Shown: positions 1 to 12,009 of the stretch, piece by piece
How the letters are laid out: every line of letters starts with the position of its first letter
Numbering within the stretch: the stretch's first letter is position 1
Made by a program: the position numbers and the translations under genes
The notes under the pieces: model-generated
Seen by the model: only the letters and a program-made list of their open reading frames with translations
What the model was told of the DNA's origin: nothing
The model's database searches: none
NCBI GenBank assembly: GCA_029204225.1
Contig: CM055092.1
Span: 74,910,383 to 74,974,382 of the forward strand
DNA length: 64,000 bases
Direction: 5' to 3'
From: Diphasiastrum complanatum
Lineage: Eukaryota > Streptophyta > Lycopodiopsida > Lycopodiales > Lycopodiaceae

Positions 1-417
1 AAGGGACTTCTAGAAGAGCGGGCTTCTGTTGACCAAAAGGTAGAGAGCCCCTCATGAAGGCACGGACCCAGTATGTACTATCATCTATGCACTCTAATAC
101 ACTATTACCATTGCCAATTCAAGTCTTAACTTTAAGTTTTCAACATTGCAACTTGCCCTTTTCAATTTTGTCTTTCATATTTGAAGGTTCAACTTTTAAG
201 TTAGGTTTTGACTTTTAACTTTCAAACCGTCTGGTTTTGCCATTTCGGATCTAGGGTCCGAGGTTTGAGCTTTGAAGTCTTCAACTTTGCAAATTGCTAT
301 GACATATGTATTATGTAGCATTTCATATTTTATTATTCACATTTGATTGTCAATTGATCATTGATCACTGAAGGTTGCAACTCGCCATGAATCATGATGT
401 TGTCACATGTGAACTAG
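1..417. other. AT-rich flank, no gene seen
   Basis: No coding homology was recognised. The stretch is AT-rich with simple TTCAA/TTTCAAC-type runs. It precedes the first recognisable hAT transposase exon, so it may contain decayed N-terminal (zinc-finger) exons of that element, but no zinc-finger cysteines could be read. Confidence 0.4.
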
Positions 418-2396
418 GTATGGCTACAACATCATATCTGATGGTTGTAGCGATATAAGGAAGCGTCGCATAATGAATGTCTTGGTGTCTTCCTGCATGG
501 GGATGATGTTTCTGAGATCCATCGACACCTCTGGGTTGGCAGTGACGGGCGATTACATGTTCACACATATTCGAGCTGCCATCAAGGAGGTGGGGCCACA
601 ACCCGTTGTACAAGTATATACTATAATGATCAATCCCATTTAACACCATAATAGAACTAGTCAAAAGTTTTAGTTTGAGTGTGAAATTACCAGTCACCAA
701 TCATGATTGAATGTTCAATGGTTCACTTCAAAGTTGAATTCCATGCACATTGCCATGGGTAGGCTCGGAGACCTACCCCCACATTTTTTGGACACCTTGT
801 GTCGCACATTGCCTAGACCTGTTGGTCGAGGATGTAGCCAAGATACCATGGATCGCGGAGGTGCTGGACGGTCCTTGGTGAGATTCATCACCAAGAGGCC
901 AAGGGCCTTGGGCATCTTCAGGAGACACTCCACCTTGGATGTCTTGAGACCTGCCCCCACCAGGTATGTAACTCAAATTTCAATGCACAGTAATTGTCAA
1001 TAACTATCGTACAATGTAGTTTGTGAGCACTGAGCACTAACTTCTAAGAATTTTCCATAATTGATTCAAATTTCAATACATTTGCAAATTACCACTTCAA
1101 ACTTGCAAATTGCCATTATGTAATATGTATGTACTAATGCTGAAAATGGTGAAGTTTTCGAGAAACTTTGATGGGCATCATTGTACTAAATTCTAATGAA
1201 AACTCTTTTACTCTCGAACATTCAATGCAATGTATGCACTGTGCAGGTTTGCATTTATCTTCCTTGTCATGGAACGACTGCTGAAAGTTCATGCGAGCTT
1301 GAGGCAGATGGTTGTTTCTAATGAGTGGGAGTGGGGTCCATCACAGCAGCCGAAGGGTATGAGATTCGAGGAGATCGTGCTCTCGACTACATTTTGGCAT
1401 GAGGCACGATCCATTGTGATGGGCCTGCAACCTATCTACATTGTCCTGCACCTTACAGATCGAGAGGGCTGCACATTGGGCCTCTTATATGAGTTCATGG
1501 ACAAATTGGTGGGCAAGCAGATTCTTTTCCACGACCATTAGCCCAGAAAGGTATATCACTTACTATACTATCCTGTTGCACGACTCCTTCGTACTTAGTA
1601 CATACCACTTACTATTGTTTGAAATTTAAATTGATGAATCCTTGGTTCTCAATTGTGCGACGTGGGTGACCAATGACTCTTGAGGGCTCATCATTTAACA
1701 TTCAAATTATTATGATTTATCTTGTAGGCTTGAGGAAATCCAGCGCCTTCGGCAAAGCAGGTGGGAGTGGTTTCACCGGCCCTTGCATGGCATGGCCCAC
1801 ATACTCCATCCATTATGGAGAAGTGAGGAGGAGTACCTTGATAGGGAGCTCAGGGGATGGCTGGAATGCCTATGTCTCCCGAGTTTATCTTGATGTACAC
1901 GAGCAGCTTAAGCTGCTGGATGAGCTCCATATATTGAAGCAGGAGACCTTGGAATTTGCCTCTGGGCCTCTGAGCTGGCACTTTTGAAAGAGGGTGATAA
2001 AATGCACAATTAGTCAATTAAGTTGTTGGTAGTTACATTTTTTTACTTACACAAATTGGCTCTTAGCGGCTTTAATAACCGGTCTTTTCATCATTATAAA
2101 TATTTGATATCAAATTCCAATTCTATTATCTAATTTGCTGGCTTAGGTCTGTGGCATTGGTGCACATTGGCAAGTTGCAACTACTGATTCCTCTTTGAAC
2201 TATGATTCAGGCCAGCTGCATCCCGTGTCATGGTGGACTAACTTATAATTGATGTCCCCAAATTGCGCCGCCTTGCCATCAAGATCCTCTCACAGGTGCA
2301 CTGTAGTAGCTTGTGAGAGAAACTAGAGTGTTCATTCCCTAATTCACACGAAGAAGAGGAATCGACTCTCCTCTGTGCAGTTGGAGAGGTAAGGGG
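418..2396 (+). pseudogene. hAT-superfamily transposase, decayed, with introns
   Basis: Five coding blocks match hAT transposases in the right order. The block at 418-613 has the DUF659-like start (SDGCSDIRKRR, then FLRSIDTSG). The block at about 735-963 reads YPHIFWTPCVAHCLDLLVED, then shifts frame once into VRFITKRPRALGIFRRHS. The block at 1247-1550 continues as MERLLKVHASLRQMVVSNEW and LYEFMDKLVGKQ. The block at 1728-1987 carries the FHRPLHGMAHILHPLW motif. The block at about 2215-2396 carries the C-terminal dimerisation motif CERN-stop-SVHSLIHTKKRNRL, where the usual Trp is a TAG stop. Junctions at 963/1247 (CAG|GTATGT ... GTGCAG|G) and 1550/1728 look like real introns. The in-frame stops (for example before 1542) and frameshifts mean the element is dead. 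It may sit in a 3' intron of the BPI-like gene. Confidence 0.85.
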
Positions 2397-3747
2397 CTTG
2401 GTAGAGAGAAATTTGAGAAATTCAAAAACCTTTAACCTACTTGGTAGACTAGACAACCGATTAGACAATAAAAATAAAGTTATTGGTATCACCGTAATGA
2501 CGTAGTTTTTTATAATCTATTTTTAAAAATTATTCTAATTCAATTGCAAGTTAGCGCTATTGTTCCTTCTATTCACATTTGACTCAAGTTCATGCTTTTA
2601 TGAAAATTAGGGCACGTTAACTAGAATAGAGAATCGGACATATGAGAGACTAACTCAATTGTACATATGGTGCTCATGTAGGTCAAGCATACCATCTCTA
2701 CTAACTCTTTCATCTACTTGTTATTATCATTCCTCCTCTTGAAGTTTGTTGTGTTCATAGTGATTGAATCTTGTTGAATCTTTTGTGACTACTAGTAAGA
2801 TCTAGTTATTTCTTAGCATGTGATGTGAAAAATAGATGGAGCCACATGGCATCCATATAAAGCAAAGTCGGGATGTAGAAGCTGCAACAAATAGCTCTAC
2901 ATATAGAGCAACGAAGAGGATGAGAAAATGGATCTAGATAAAAATGGAGTTGGAGGTGCCAAGAGGGCCCAAGTTACTTAAATAGGTCGAGAATGCTTTG
3001 TAGGGACAATTGAAACTAGCTCACACAAGACACATTACATCCGAACTAATAGTATTGACCATGCTTATAAAGGAGCAGCAGCTCAAAGTGGCCTTGAAAA
3101 TGTAAACAGAGCTCAAGCTAATCATAACTTATAAGAACCATGTGTATCATACGATAGCAATAATGGCTTCCTTCAAATATACCAACCTATAATATACCCT
3201 ATATGTGGCTCCTAAAATAAGAAAAGAGTCGACTGTGGCCATTGGAGTAATTGGAACAACAGTTCCAGTTATATATACATTGGAGTTTGTTATTAGTGTT
3301 GACGGCATTTCATACATGCATCAGATCTAAGGTAATTCATATAACTTGCACATATTTGGCTCTTGTATGACGGCTTACAGCTTTCCCAAATGAAGCAACA
3401 AGATTGGTCCAGCTCATTCCTCTAGTGGCCTTTGGAATCTGCTTCCCTTTCTTGAAACAACGGAAGGCTTGAAATTAGATTCTGAGACAAAATCGTACAT
3501 CTTCAGTATACTTCCTGAGTGACTGGAAATACTAAGAAGAGGCAGTGATGTTTTGGACTTGAGATTTTGAAAACAGTTCTGATGTAAGTTGCAAGAATTC
3601 AGGAACTTTGTTATCTGGTCATATTCCAACAAATGCGGGTACTTAAAGTGACCTTTAAAGGTTTGACACTTAACTTGAGACAGTAACCTACTATCAAATG
3701 TGTAAAACAGACATGCTGCTACTGAAAGATGATCACGTGAATCTTAC
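2397..3747. other. No gene recognised; probable 3' intron of the BPI-like gene
   Basis: Both strands were read for the expected next BPI/LBP exons (the stretches resembling GNxLGGxVxLxDFxxxLKWS and KGFPLPI). No convincing match was found. A minus-strand open stretch at 3414-3632 does not resemble the family. The exon at 3748-3996 ends in a clean donor, so this interval is most simply intron. Confidence 0.4.
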
Positions 3748-3996
3748 CAGGGATATACAGGCAACTGGAGTCCCTTGCACGTTATTCATAACTAAAATAG
3801 TCATATCTGTAGATGTCGTTGCATGTATCCCATCCTGCTTAAGAGAGATTAAAGGAACAGCAGAGACGGAAAAATTAAGAACCATGTTCTGATTGGGATA
3901 GCTTCTATAAAGTTTGGGTATCAGATATTTCCAGCTGCCAGTATTTAGTAAAGACTGCTCTGGCAACTTATCCACCAACCATTGTAGACGGCCCGC
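3748..3996 (-). CDS. BPI/LBP-like gene, exon 4
   Basis: This exon encodes 83 residues of the C-terminal BPI barrel. Recognisable family blocks are WLVDKLPEQSLLNTGSWKY, IPKLYRSYPNQNMVLNFSVS and, at the end, GTPVACISL. The acceptor is TTCACAG|GCG at 3997 and the donor is CTG|GTAAGA at 3747. Both are consensus and in phase 0, and the exon continues exactly from exon 3 (YFD|AGRLQW in the encoded protein). Family proteins continue after VACISL with a conserved tail that is not visible downstream in this window. Confidence 0.85.
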
Positions 3997-4363
3997 CTGT
4001 GAACAGCCAGTTAATACAACTTAGGTACTGAAAATAAACAATCACAAATGCACCTCGTCATAGGGCAACATGACTAGGTAACTCACATCTGAATCAATGC
4101 TTTTCTATTCTACATATTAAAAAATGAATACGTCATCCACAACTTTATATGACAACTAAGATGGTACAAAAGCTTCTTTTCCATTAAAATAATGTGTAAG
4201 TGATATATCTCATCTCTTTGACATTTCACCTTGCAACTCCACACTGATTTCAAATCAATTTATCCACTTTCAAGCAGCACAGGTAAATTCATTACCCACA
4301 ATAGAGTCCACTTTTTTGAGTGGAATAAAAAACTACCATCAAACAATGAGAGGAAGAACATAC

Positions 4364-4715
4364 GTCAAAGTAAACAGCAGCAGCTGAATCAAGTACATGA
4401 TCACTCAAAGCCATTGTCACCATCTTCAATGAATTGCTGCAGAATAATCCAACAGGCAGTATTCCAACAGATTTTGACGAATCCTCCACAGAGTCTACAT
4501 TAAGAAATTCGCCTTTTACACCCACACTCAGAAATGCAGAATTCAGAACAGGATTTTGTACCACTGTCACATCTACAGCAGCTGTATCATCTATTGGAAT
4601 CTTCCTGGGAATATGTTGTAAGAAGGAATCCAGCTTTCCAACTCCCTGAACGATCTGATCGGTCAGTGCTGTCTCAATTGCTGCCCGAATTTGATCCCCA
4701 AATGCATAGGCAAGC
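4364..4715 (-). CDS. BPI/LBP-like gene, exon 3
   Basis: The encoded segment starts AYAFGDQIRAAIETALTDQI and continues through KLDSFLQHIPRKIPIDDTA, then NPVLNSAFLSVGVKGEF, ending at DSAAAVYFD. Each block matches the plant BPI/LBP family in the same order and spacing. The acceptor is GAGTAG|G at 4716 and the donor is GAC|GTATGT at 4363. Reading starts one base into the exon. That base completes a Trp codon with the last two bases of exon 2 only if exon 2 ends at 23535. Confidence 0.85.
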
Positions 4716-7700
4716 CTACTCATCAGAAACCACAAACTAGTTAGCAAGCAGTGTGAATGAGAACATAGCTATGACTAGAGCGTAACAATACGTAATGAGC
4801 ATTAAATAGTTGATATGACTATTTGCATTAAAAAGACTTCAATCTGTCATATATTCTGGGTCTGTCATGTCAGATATGCACACCTGGCGTAGGGTACTCT
4901 TCAATCTATCAATCCAAGTTTATTTCCTGGTTTCTAAACAATAAATAAGTTGAAGGTTAACTTAAATACATGAACTTATATTGAATATAAAAGAGAAACT
5001 GTTAAGAACATCTTCAAGTCAAATATGTCCACATTAGCCTTCCCATTAGATGAGAACACCCTGCACTAAGTTTTCATCACTTTTGGTGAGGCAAAGGTTG
5101 ACTCGGCAATAAAGCTCAAAATGGAGGATGTTTCAGAGTGATTGTTTTTGTGGAGGTTTGGTTAGTCAACGATCGGCGGGGATCAACTAGCTTTGTGAAA
5201 TGTCATCCTCACCTTACCCCCATCCTGAAGAAGAATGGTGCTTAAGGGGAAGATCACTTCACCCCCAAATATCTCATTTGGTTATATTCACTATTGTGCC
5301 AATGAATATATAATTTTGAATGATGGAAAGCAACACACATTCGATGGCATTATTGTTCAAGATGCATTTGAATTGAAATTTAAAGACTTTGCATTTCGCT
5401 TGTAGATGACTACTCGTGCCAAGTCATGATGACATCAATCATGAAGGTGAAGATCACTTTTGAACAACGTTGATTTACACAAGAAAAGTAGTTGGCTACC
5501 TCAATAGATTTTCAGCTTTGAAATTTGTGTAAATATTCCTCAATTGCACATGATCCATTTACACAAGCATAAATGACAAGAAAATTCAGTCTACAAAAAA
5601 CTGCACCCGCCGTACGAATTTCCTAGGCAACAATCTCCATCATCAAGAAATCTTTACAAATAAAAAACCAAAAACATTGGATGACTTTACAATTGAGGTA
5701 ACTCGAGCTTCTAAGCTACTTAGTTTATCTTCATAACAACTTACCAAGGCTCACAAGATCTCGGAGATGATTTCTAGCACTTGAAGTTCCCTATTACTAG
5801 AAAAAGGTTGTTCAAATCTGGTGATTTGAAAAACTATCTTACATCATGTGACATCCAACTTCGATTAACAAACCTTGGCTTGATCTATCGCCTCTCTAAA
5901 TAAGACATAGCCAACTCGATCAAGTTTTTCATTTGAAATAGAAATTTGATGGCACTAGCTTTTTGCAACATTCCCACTGCAACTGGACTGGCTAGCCTGA
6001 ACCGAGGATTTAGCTCAAGATCACTTGTTTCTCTAACACATAAGTTTTTTCATTATGATGGTAGTCATTGATTCTATTCTATTTGCTTAACACTCGTCTG
6101 AAAACATTTCAAATAAACTTCTTGATTATAACAAGTGCATTAACCTTCTTATGTGTTGTTATAAAATTGAGCAATTTCTGTGAGTATGTCAAGCAAAACT
6201 GGCGATGGCATTATGATGTTGCTACATGGGAATAGGACTCATGAATTTCTCAAAAATGATTTCCCATCTATCGCCTAAAGCAACTAATTGATGTAATGGC
6301 CCGATACTAACATGGCTATCAATCTCCTCTGTGCATGCATGTCATCTCTACGATCAAGGTTTTATAACCAACTTCATTTGTGGAACAACATGAAAGTTGC
6401 TAGTAGACTCACCACCCATCCTTGCCCTCTGAATCCAAAAAATACCTTGCAAGCTCAAGATCTCAGTCAATTGTGAGTTTGATTCCATGCAATAAACACA
6501 TGCGCCCTATTAGAAGCCAAGAGCTCCAAGCTCCTCTCCCCAAGCTAGCCGATGTGTAGAATCCATATCCTCCCATCCATAGGCAAGCCTTTAAGCCCAC
6601 TGCCTGCTATTATGGTCCAAGGGCACTTGGCGCTCATGTGGGTGATCAGTCCACTTGGCCTACCAAGTCTACCCCTACTGACCCAAGAATACAGTGTCTT
6701 AATGTTATGCCACCCCCATGCTCGCCATACACGTGGCTACAAGACCCACCAAATTACGGATTAACTTGGTCAATTGTACAATAGCTCTACCAAACTCACC
6801 ACGCAGCACATCACGTGCAAGTACGGCGGGTTGCGACTGCAAACCACCTAGACACGACTGGCCTCATGTGCCTCTGATGGGGGAGTCATCGACCGTCTCA
6901 AACAGTCCTATGACCTATGGAGCTACCACTTTCATCGAACTATGTTGTATCCATGACTGGATCCTAACACACCCCATACCATAGATGCTCACCCATGAGG
7001 ATGATATCACGTGATCAACGTTGGGCCTGCTCCTCAAGTCCACGATCGTCTTGGAAGGCACCTCTAAGAATGATCTTCTCTCAAGGCTTAAAATGCTTAT
7101 GCAACCAAGAGCTGCGATCAAGAGTTAAGAGATATTAGCATCCCATACCACACCAAGAAAATTTAGTAGCATATATCATACTAACATCCTAGCATAGACC
7201 ATGCATAATCCCTCCCTCCCGCATTCGTGACATGGATGGCAACAAAGACCATGTACACCTATGTACTTGTAGAAATTCCTAGCAGCCACTCTTTGGTGGG
7301 TCAAATCTTTCAAACACACTTGACATGTAGAAGTGATGTGCATGATAGAAAAGTAGATTCATTCTAACTCAATACTATGTCATAGAAGTGTAATGCACAA
7401 GACTCAAGCTATGATCAAGGATAATCGCATCCAATACCACCCCAGCAACCATTCATTGTCCATCTCTCTAGCATATATCACAATGCCATCCCAGCGTAGA
7501 CCATGCATACTCCATCCACCATTCATGAAATGGATGGCACCTCATACATCTATATACTTATAAAGATTCTTGTTGGCAGCCACTCTCCTACTCACATCTT
7601 TCAAAGATACTTATACAGAAGTTGCATAAGATGATATACATCTCAATAACTATCCATATCATTGTGAAGCAGTTGCATACAATGATACGTGTCTGAAAAA

Positions 7701-9360
7701 TATTCATGGCAGTATGAAGCAATCCCTTGGTTCAACATCAAGCACCAATTTTAAGTACAATATGGAGACGGATGCCTAATTAAAGATGCAACTTTGAAAA
7801 AAAATCAATCCTATGAAGGATTTATCATAATGGTCAACTTTTTTTTAGATAAATAGCCATTTTAATTTTCTTTCGTTTGGTGTGCACTTCTAGACCAGAA
7901 GGTTATGCACATATCCTTGAAATCAACAAGAAGCAGTGAGCACATAAGTACTTTGAATTACTTAAGTTAGGCTCCATTTCGTCGAAAAACTAACTAATGT
8001 TATCCATTATCGTGATCCCCACTTTGGGCATTAACGATTGAGTAGTGAGTTGATGACTCAAAATTCAGTTTTGGCATTGAAGTCACATTGTAACATCTAG
8101 GTGACCATGATGTAGTTTGCACCCTAGAACCGTAAATGGCAATTGTTTCATAAGCTATAAAACATATCCGGCAGAATGTTTTCATATTTTCAAATTTCGA
8201 ATCTAGATCACTGTGTATTTTGAGACGACTCAATCAGCAAGTCCAAATCAGTCGATTCCAATTGACCAAGAAACATTGTATTCATAGAACCTAGATTCAC
8301 AAGTACATTGAATGACTTATTTTTGGGTCACACAGTTAAGGACTCGAATCAAATATAGCATAGAAAAGCATTCACATTAGACACAATGAAGTAGCTCATG
8401 AAGGTTCTCTACTTGAGAACTAATAGGAATCCAAGCCAAAGCCCTAACCAGAGTAAATAGCAAGAGACTCCAAAATAAGCTAACAAATGAATACCCTTAG
8501 TGGTTGTTTATACTAAGCAAAAGCTACCTCCCTTCATGTAGCTTGGAGGGGAATATGAAGATTCAAATATTAGGGCCAAAATTAATGTGTGCGAATCCAC
8601 TAATAACGAAATTAAATACCATGTGACTACGGAAATTAATGTAAAAGTAAATGATGCCAATATGGTAATGTATCAGTGATGCATGGGGCCATCATATGGA
8701 CATGTGTGTCCATAACACTCCCCAAATCAAAAGTAATCAATATCTATAACAAAATGGAATCAATTAGTTCAAGTTGTAGTAGTGTCGAGAGGATCCTAAA
8801 TAGTAGTTGCAAAAGCACCAGCCTAATCAGCCAAGTAAGGGAATGTCAGAAAATACATTAAGTGACTCCCAAGTGGCTCGTCAAGAGGATGCCATCCAAT
8901 TGAACCAAACATAAACTTGCCAACAGCGTCAACCACATTGAAGGCGCATCTAAAGAATAGCATCAGGAAAAATGGAAAAGTTGCATTGTGGGACGATTCA
9001 CACAGTGGCATCAACTTTAACCCTAAACCCTAACGAGTGGCACAGTTCACTACATCCATTGAATAAAAAGCTTCTTGCCTAACCTAACAAATGGCACAGT
9101 TAAATACAACGACCAAAGAAAAAACTTTTTTGCCTGCCCTAACAAGATTTCAAAGCATAAATTAAAGGAATATTCTATTGAGAGAGAGAGAGAGAGAGAG
9201 ATTTCTATCGAGGCATGACTTCCTTTCATGATGAAGAGAGCGCGAGCAGATGATTTAATGGCCGATAGATGTTAAGATCCACAACCATAGCCATAACAAC
9301 AACAATGCCTCAACACTACTATTGACAAGGTAAAGAAGAAAAAGGAGAACTCACGTGAGG
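4716..9360. other. BPI intron 2, distal part: no gene recognised
   Basis: Apart from the tandem duplication at about 7130-7690 (listed separately), nothing coding was recognised in roughly 4.6 kb on either strand. Short open stretches show no family motifs. A (GA) run of about 22 bp lies at 9180-9202, and a short telomere-like AACCCTAAACCCTAAC stretch is near 9020. Confidence 0.5.
7130..7690. repeat. Tandem duplication, about 285 bp unit, two diverged copies
   Basis: Copy 1 (about 7130-7415) and copy 2 (about 7418-7690) share, in the same order, TAGCATATATCA, the CAGCGTAGACCATGCATA-like block, GACATGGATGGCA/AAATGGATGGCA, GCAGCCACTCT and ATCTTTCAAA. The copies differ by many substitutions and small indels, so the duplication is old. 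No coding content was seen. Confidence 0.6.
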
Positions 9361-10408
9361 AATTGACCAAAATGGTCCAGGAATACAGTCCATAGGTTCA
9401 TGAACCCGATACGGACCTAACGGAATTCAGCCCTACTCGATTCGGATATTGTTTGATCAAAATGGCCCTTCGATGGGAGAGAAACGCAATTAGGTCATGC
9501 GAAATGGACTAGTTTTGCAGCTTTTCGTCCGACGGTTCAAGTGTCGTCTGTTTCGGCCGGTGGACAACCTCGCCAAGAACCTGTGGGAACTGACAGGCCG
9601 AGGAACGGACCGAAAGTCAGCCCATAATGTCCGTCCAAAGTTCGACGCTAAACAAGGCTTCAGGGACACTTCGTCGATCGAGACCTGAAAACATTTGGAA
9701 TTGACCAAAATGGTCTAAGAATACAGTCCACAGGTTCGTGAACCCGATACAGACCTAACGGATCCAGCCTTGCTCGATTCGGGTATCGTTTGGTCAAGAT
9801 GGCCCTTCGATGGGAGAGAAACGCAATTAGGTAACGCAAAATGGACTAGTTTTGCATCTTTCTGTCCGATGGCCCGGTTTCTCGAAACGGAATCCGTTTC
9901 AAATGTCGTCTATTTCGGCCAGTGGACAACCTCGCTAGGAACCTGTGGGAATTGACAGGACGAGGAACGGACCGACGGTCAGCCCAGAACGTCCATCCAA
10001 AGTTCGACGTTAAACAGGGCTTCAGGGACACTTCGTCGGTCGGGACCTGAAAACATGAGGAATTGACCAAAATGGTCCAGGATAGTCCACAGGTTCGTGA
10101 ACCTGCTACGGACCTAACGGATCCAACCTAGCTCTATTCGGGTATCATTTGATCAAAATGGCCCTTCGATGGGAGAGAAACGCAATTAGGTCACGCGAAA
10201 TGGACCATTTTTGCAGCTTTCCGTCCGACGGTCCGGTTTCTCCAAACGAGATCTGTTTTAGGTGCCATCTATTTCGGCCAGTGGACAACCTCGGCAGGAA
10301 CCTGTGGGAATTGACAAGACGAGGAACGGACCGACGGTCAGCCCAGAACGTCCGTCCAAAGTTCGACGTTAAACATGGCTTCAGGGACACTTCGTCGGTC
10401 AGAACTTG
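9361..10408. repeat. Three tandem ~350-bp units (satellite-like)
   Basis: Units start with AATTGACCAAAATGGTC at 9361, 9699 and 10061, giving lengths of 338, 362 and about 348 bp. Each unit has the same inner order: GTCCACAGGTTCGTGAACC-like block, CGATGGGAGAGAAACGCAAT, a TTTCGGCC..GTGGACAACCTCG block, CGAGGAACGGACCGA, and AGGGACACTTCGTCGGTC. Unit 1 lacks about 25 bp around the CGGTTTCTC block found in units 2 and 3. Several frames stay open for 60-90 codons, but the repeats show no coding motif and the sequence reads as noncoding tandem DNA in intron 2 of the BPI-like gene. Confidence 0.8.
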
Positions 10409-10417
10409 ATGTCGTGG

Positions 10418-10485
10418 GCCAGCAGTCCAGAACGCGCTACCCTGAGAGAGAGAGAGAGAGAGCCAGCAGTCCAGAACGCGCTACC

Positions 10486-10546
<61 letters not shown>
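10418..10546. repeat. 44-bp duplication plus two (GA)n tracts
   Basis: The block GCCAGCAGTCCAGAACGCGC (continuing TACCCT) occurs at 10418 and again 44 bp later, each time followed by a (GA) run. The second run reaches about 58 bp and ends at 10546, where it joins the 3' end of the minus-strand LINE. Read on the minus strand it is the LINE's (CT)n tail. The duplicated block may be a target-site duplication enlarged by slippage, but this is not proven. Confidence 0.6.
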
Positions 10547-10548
<2 letters not shown>

Positions 10549-11576
10549 AAGAGAGCTTTATTAATGTCTTTTCCATGCCAAAAGGCATATAAGACTAGTA
10601 AATGTACATGTCAAGTATGTGGTAACCATAGGAGCGTATGAAACGTCTCCAAAACAGTAACAAAAGTAGCAAGTTTAGAGCTAAAGCTATAAACTGAAAT
10701 AGATGTGATGCTATAAGAAACAAGTGGGAGCATGTATACTGCTAACAGTCATGAGTGAGGTATGACGCTATCATCTAGTCTTGTCCTGCTGGTGCTGATG
10801 CTATAGGAGGATGTAATACGGCCTGCGGCATGAAGGGCCACTAGTGGTCTCTGACGTCGTTTGAGAGGATGAAGAGGTCTCCTCGTGATAGGTCGAGTAG
10901 CTCGTGCTGCAACATGGGTATGTGTGGGACGCTGTCTCTGGTCTCTGTGGGCAAGTAGGTCATCATCATCATCGTCGTCACTGTCATCAAATCGTCCTCT
11001 CCTCCTGGAGAAGAAAGAAGTGATCTAAGGCTAAGAAACCTGACTCGGCTGGGCTGTCTGATACAAATCCTGTCGTAGTATAAACATCTCTCATATCATG
11101 AGTGTCGCGCATCGGGAATCCTTATAAGCTATGAGCGATCGTAAGGTGACAGGTGTGTCTCGGAACAAACAGTGGTATCGCCCTCTGATCTCGTAATATA
11201 CCGGGCACCTAAAGATAAAGTGATCCTCTGACTCCACCTCCTCTAAAGAGCATAACTGGCAAATCTGCTCCTCTCTCGGGTACCCTGGAATCTACCAATC
11301 TCAATAGCCAACTGATGTGATGATACGCGGAGCTGTCCCAATGTAAATCTGAGGGCAATGTGATAGTCTCGAGTCCAAATAATGCGGTAAGACCGGGAAC
11401 CCTGCTATGTCAAGCTCAATAAAATGAGTCCAGTAGTAGCCGGGTTTAACCCCAAGCTGTCGCCCCCAAGTACGGTCGAGATATGCCCGATATAAGATGC
11501 GCCTGATATACTGATGAGTACCGGAGGGGAGATCTGTAATGGAGATACCAAATGAGTCAAGGAGGAACTGGAATGC

Positions 11577-11577
<1 letters not shown>
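10547..11577 (-). mobile_element. LINE (non-LTR retrotransposon) 3' fragment with (CT)n tail
   Basis: The minus strand encodes the C-terminal part of a LINE ORF2. It has ALRFTLGQLRVSSHQLAIEI, one frameshift, then ICQLCSLEEVESEDHFIFRC followed by PVYYEIRGRYH, a CxxC...HxxxxC zinc-finger-like block after the RT thumb. A second copy of the same family is at 19260-19698 plus 22591-23402 on the plus strand and aligns block for block. The 3' end reads ATGCC-TTTT-GGCAT, GGAAAAGACATTAATAAA, then (CT)n. The element is 5'-truncated, as is usual for LINEs, and is inactive because of its frameshifts and stops. Confidence 0.8.

Positions 11578-11614
<37 letters not shown>
11578..11614. repeat. (GA)n microsatellite, about 36 bp
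   Basis: A pure (GA) run separates the 5'-truncated end of the minus-strand LINE from the open stretch that starts at 11623. Confidence 0.8.
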
Positions 11615-11617
<3 letters not shown>

Positions 11618-11622
11618 AAGCC

Positions 11623-12009
11623 ATGGATCGTCACCAACGCCACTCCCAACAACCACGCGAGCCAACAATCAGGGAAATAGGGCAAAGACTAGGACGCCAA
11701 AGAGAGCGTGAGGAGTGGGAGGCAAACGCTAGGGCCTTCGAAGAAGAAACCAACTAGGAGATGACAAGAATGGCGTTCAAGGGCAGCGAGCTAAGAGGTG
11801 AGGAGCTAGCGGCAACGATGGCAAACTATTCTCGTCGACTGAAAGTGTGGGCGGACGAGATGTTTCGACTGGGCAAAGAGGCTACTCCGGAAACTGAGTA
11901 TCTGAATCCTCCTACTGTCCCTGGCCGCGCACCTCGTGACGGAGCGCCTCGCCATGATGGGGCGGGGAGGAGTGGCACAAGCCATAACGAATATGTCGGA
12001 TCCTCATAG
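11623..12009 (+). pseudogene. Unknown Arg/Glu-rich ORF with one in-frame stop
   Basis: Reading from ATG at 11623 gives a hydrophilic Arg/Glu-rich polypeptide (QPREPTIREIGQRLGRQRER near the start). There is one TAG stop after EEETN near 11756, followed by a resumed frame to 12009. The second part contains SRRLKVWADEMFRLGKEATP and a Gly/Arg/Pro-rich end. It resembles the ORF1 or gag N-terminus of a retroelement in composition, but no diagnostic motif is present. It starts 8 bp after the (GA)n run, so it may be the 5' end of a separate element. Function unknown. Confidence 0.35.

Noticed and set aside
3414-3632. Minus-strand frame considered as the next BPI exon
   Set aside because: Neither its residues nor the alternative frames match the expected family tail. 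The nearby SWTNLVASFGKA reading is only superficially similar.
9490-10409. Several 60-90 codon frames on both strands in the tandem units
   Set aside because: Each is a copy of the same repeat in another unit or strand, with no start context or domain.
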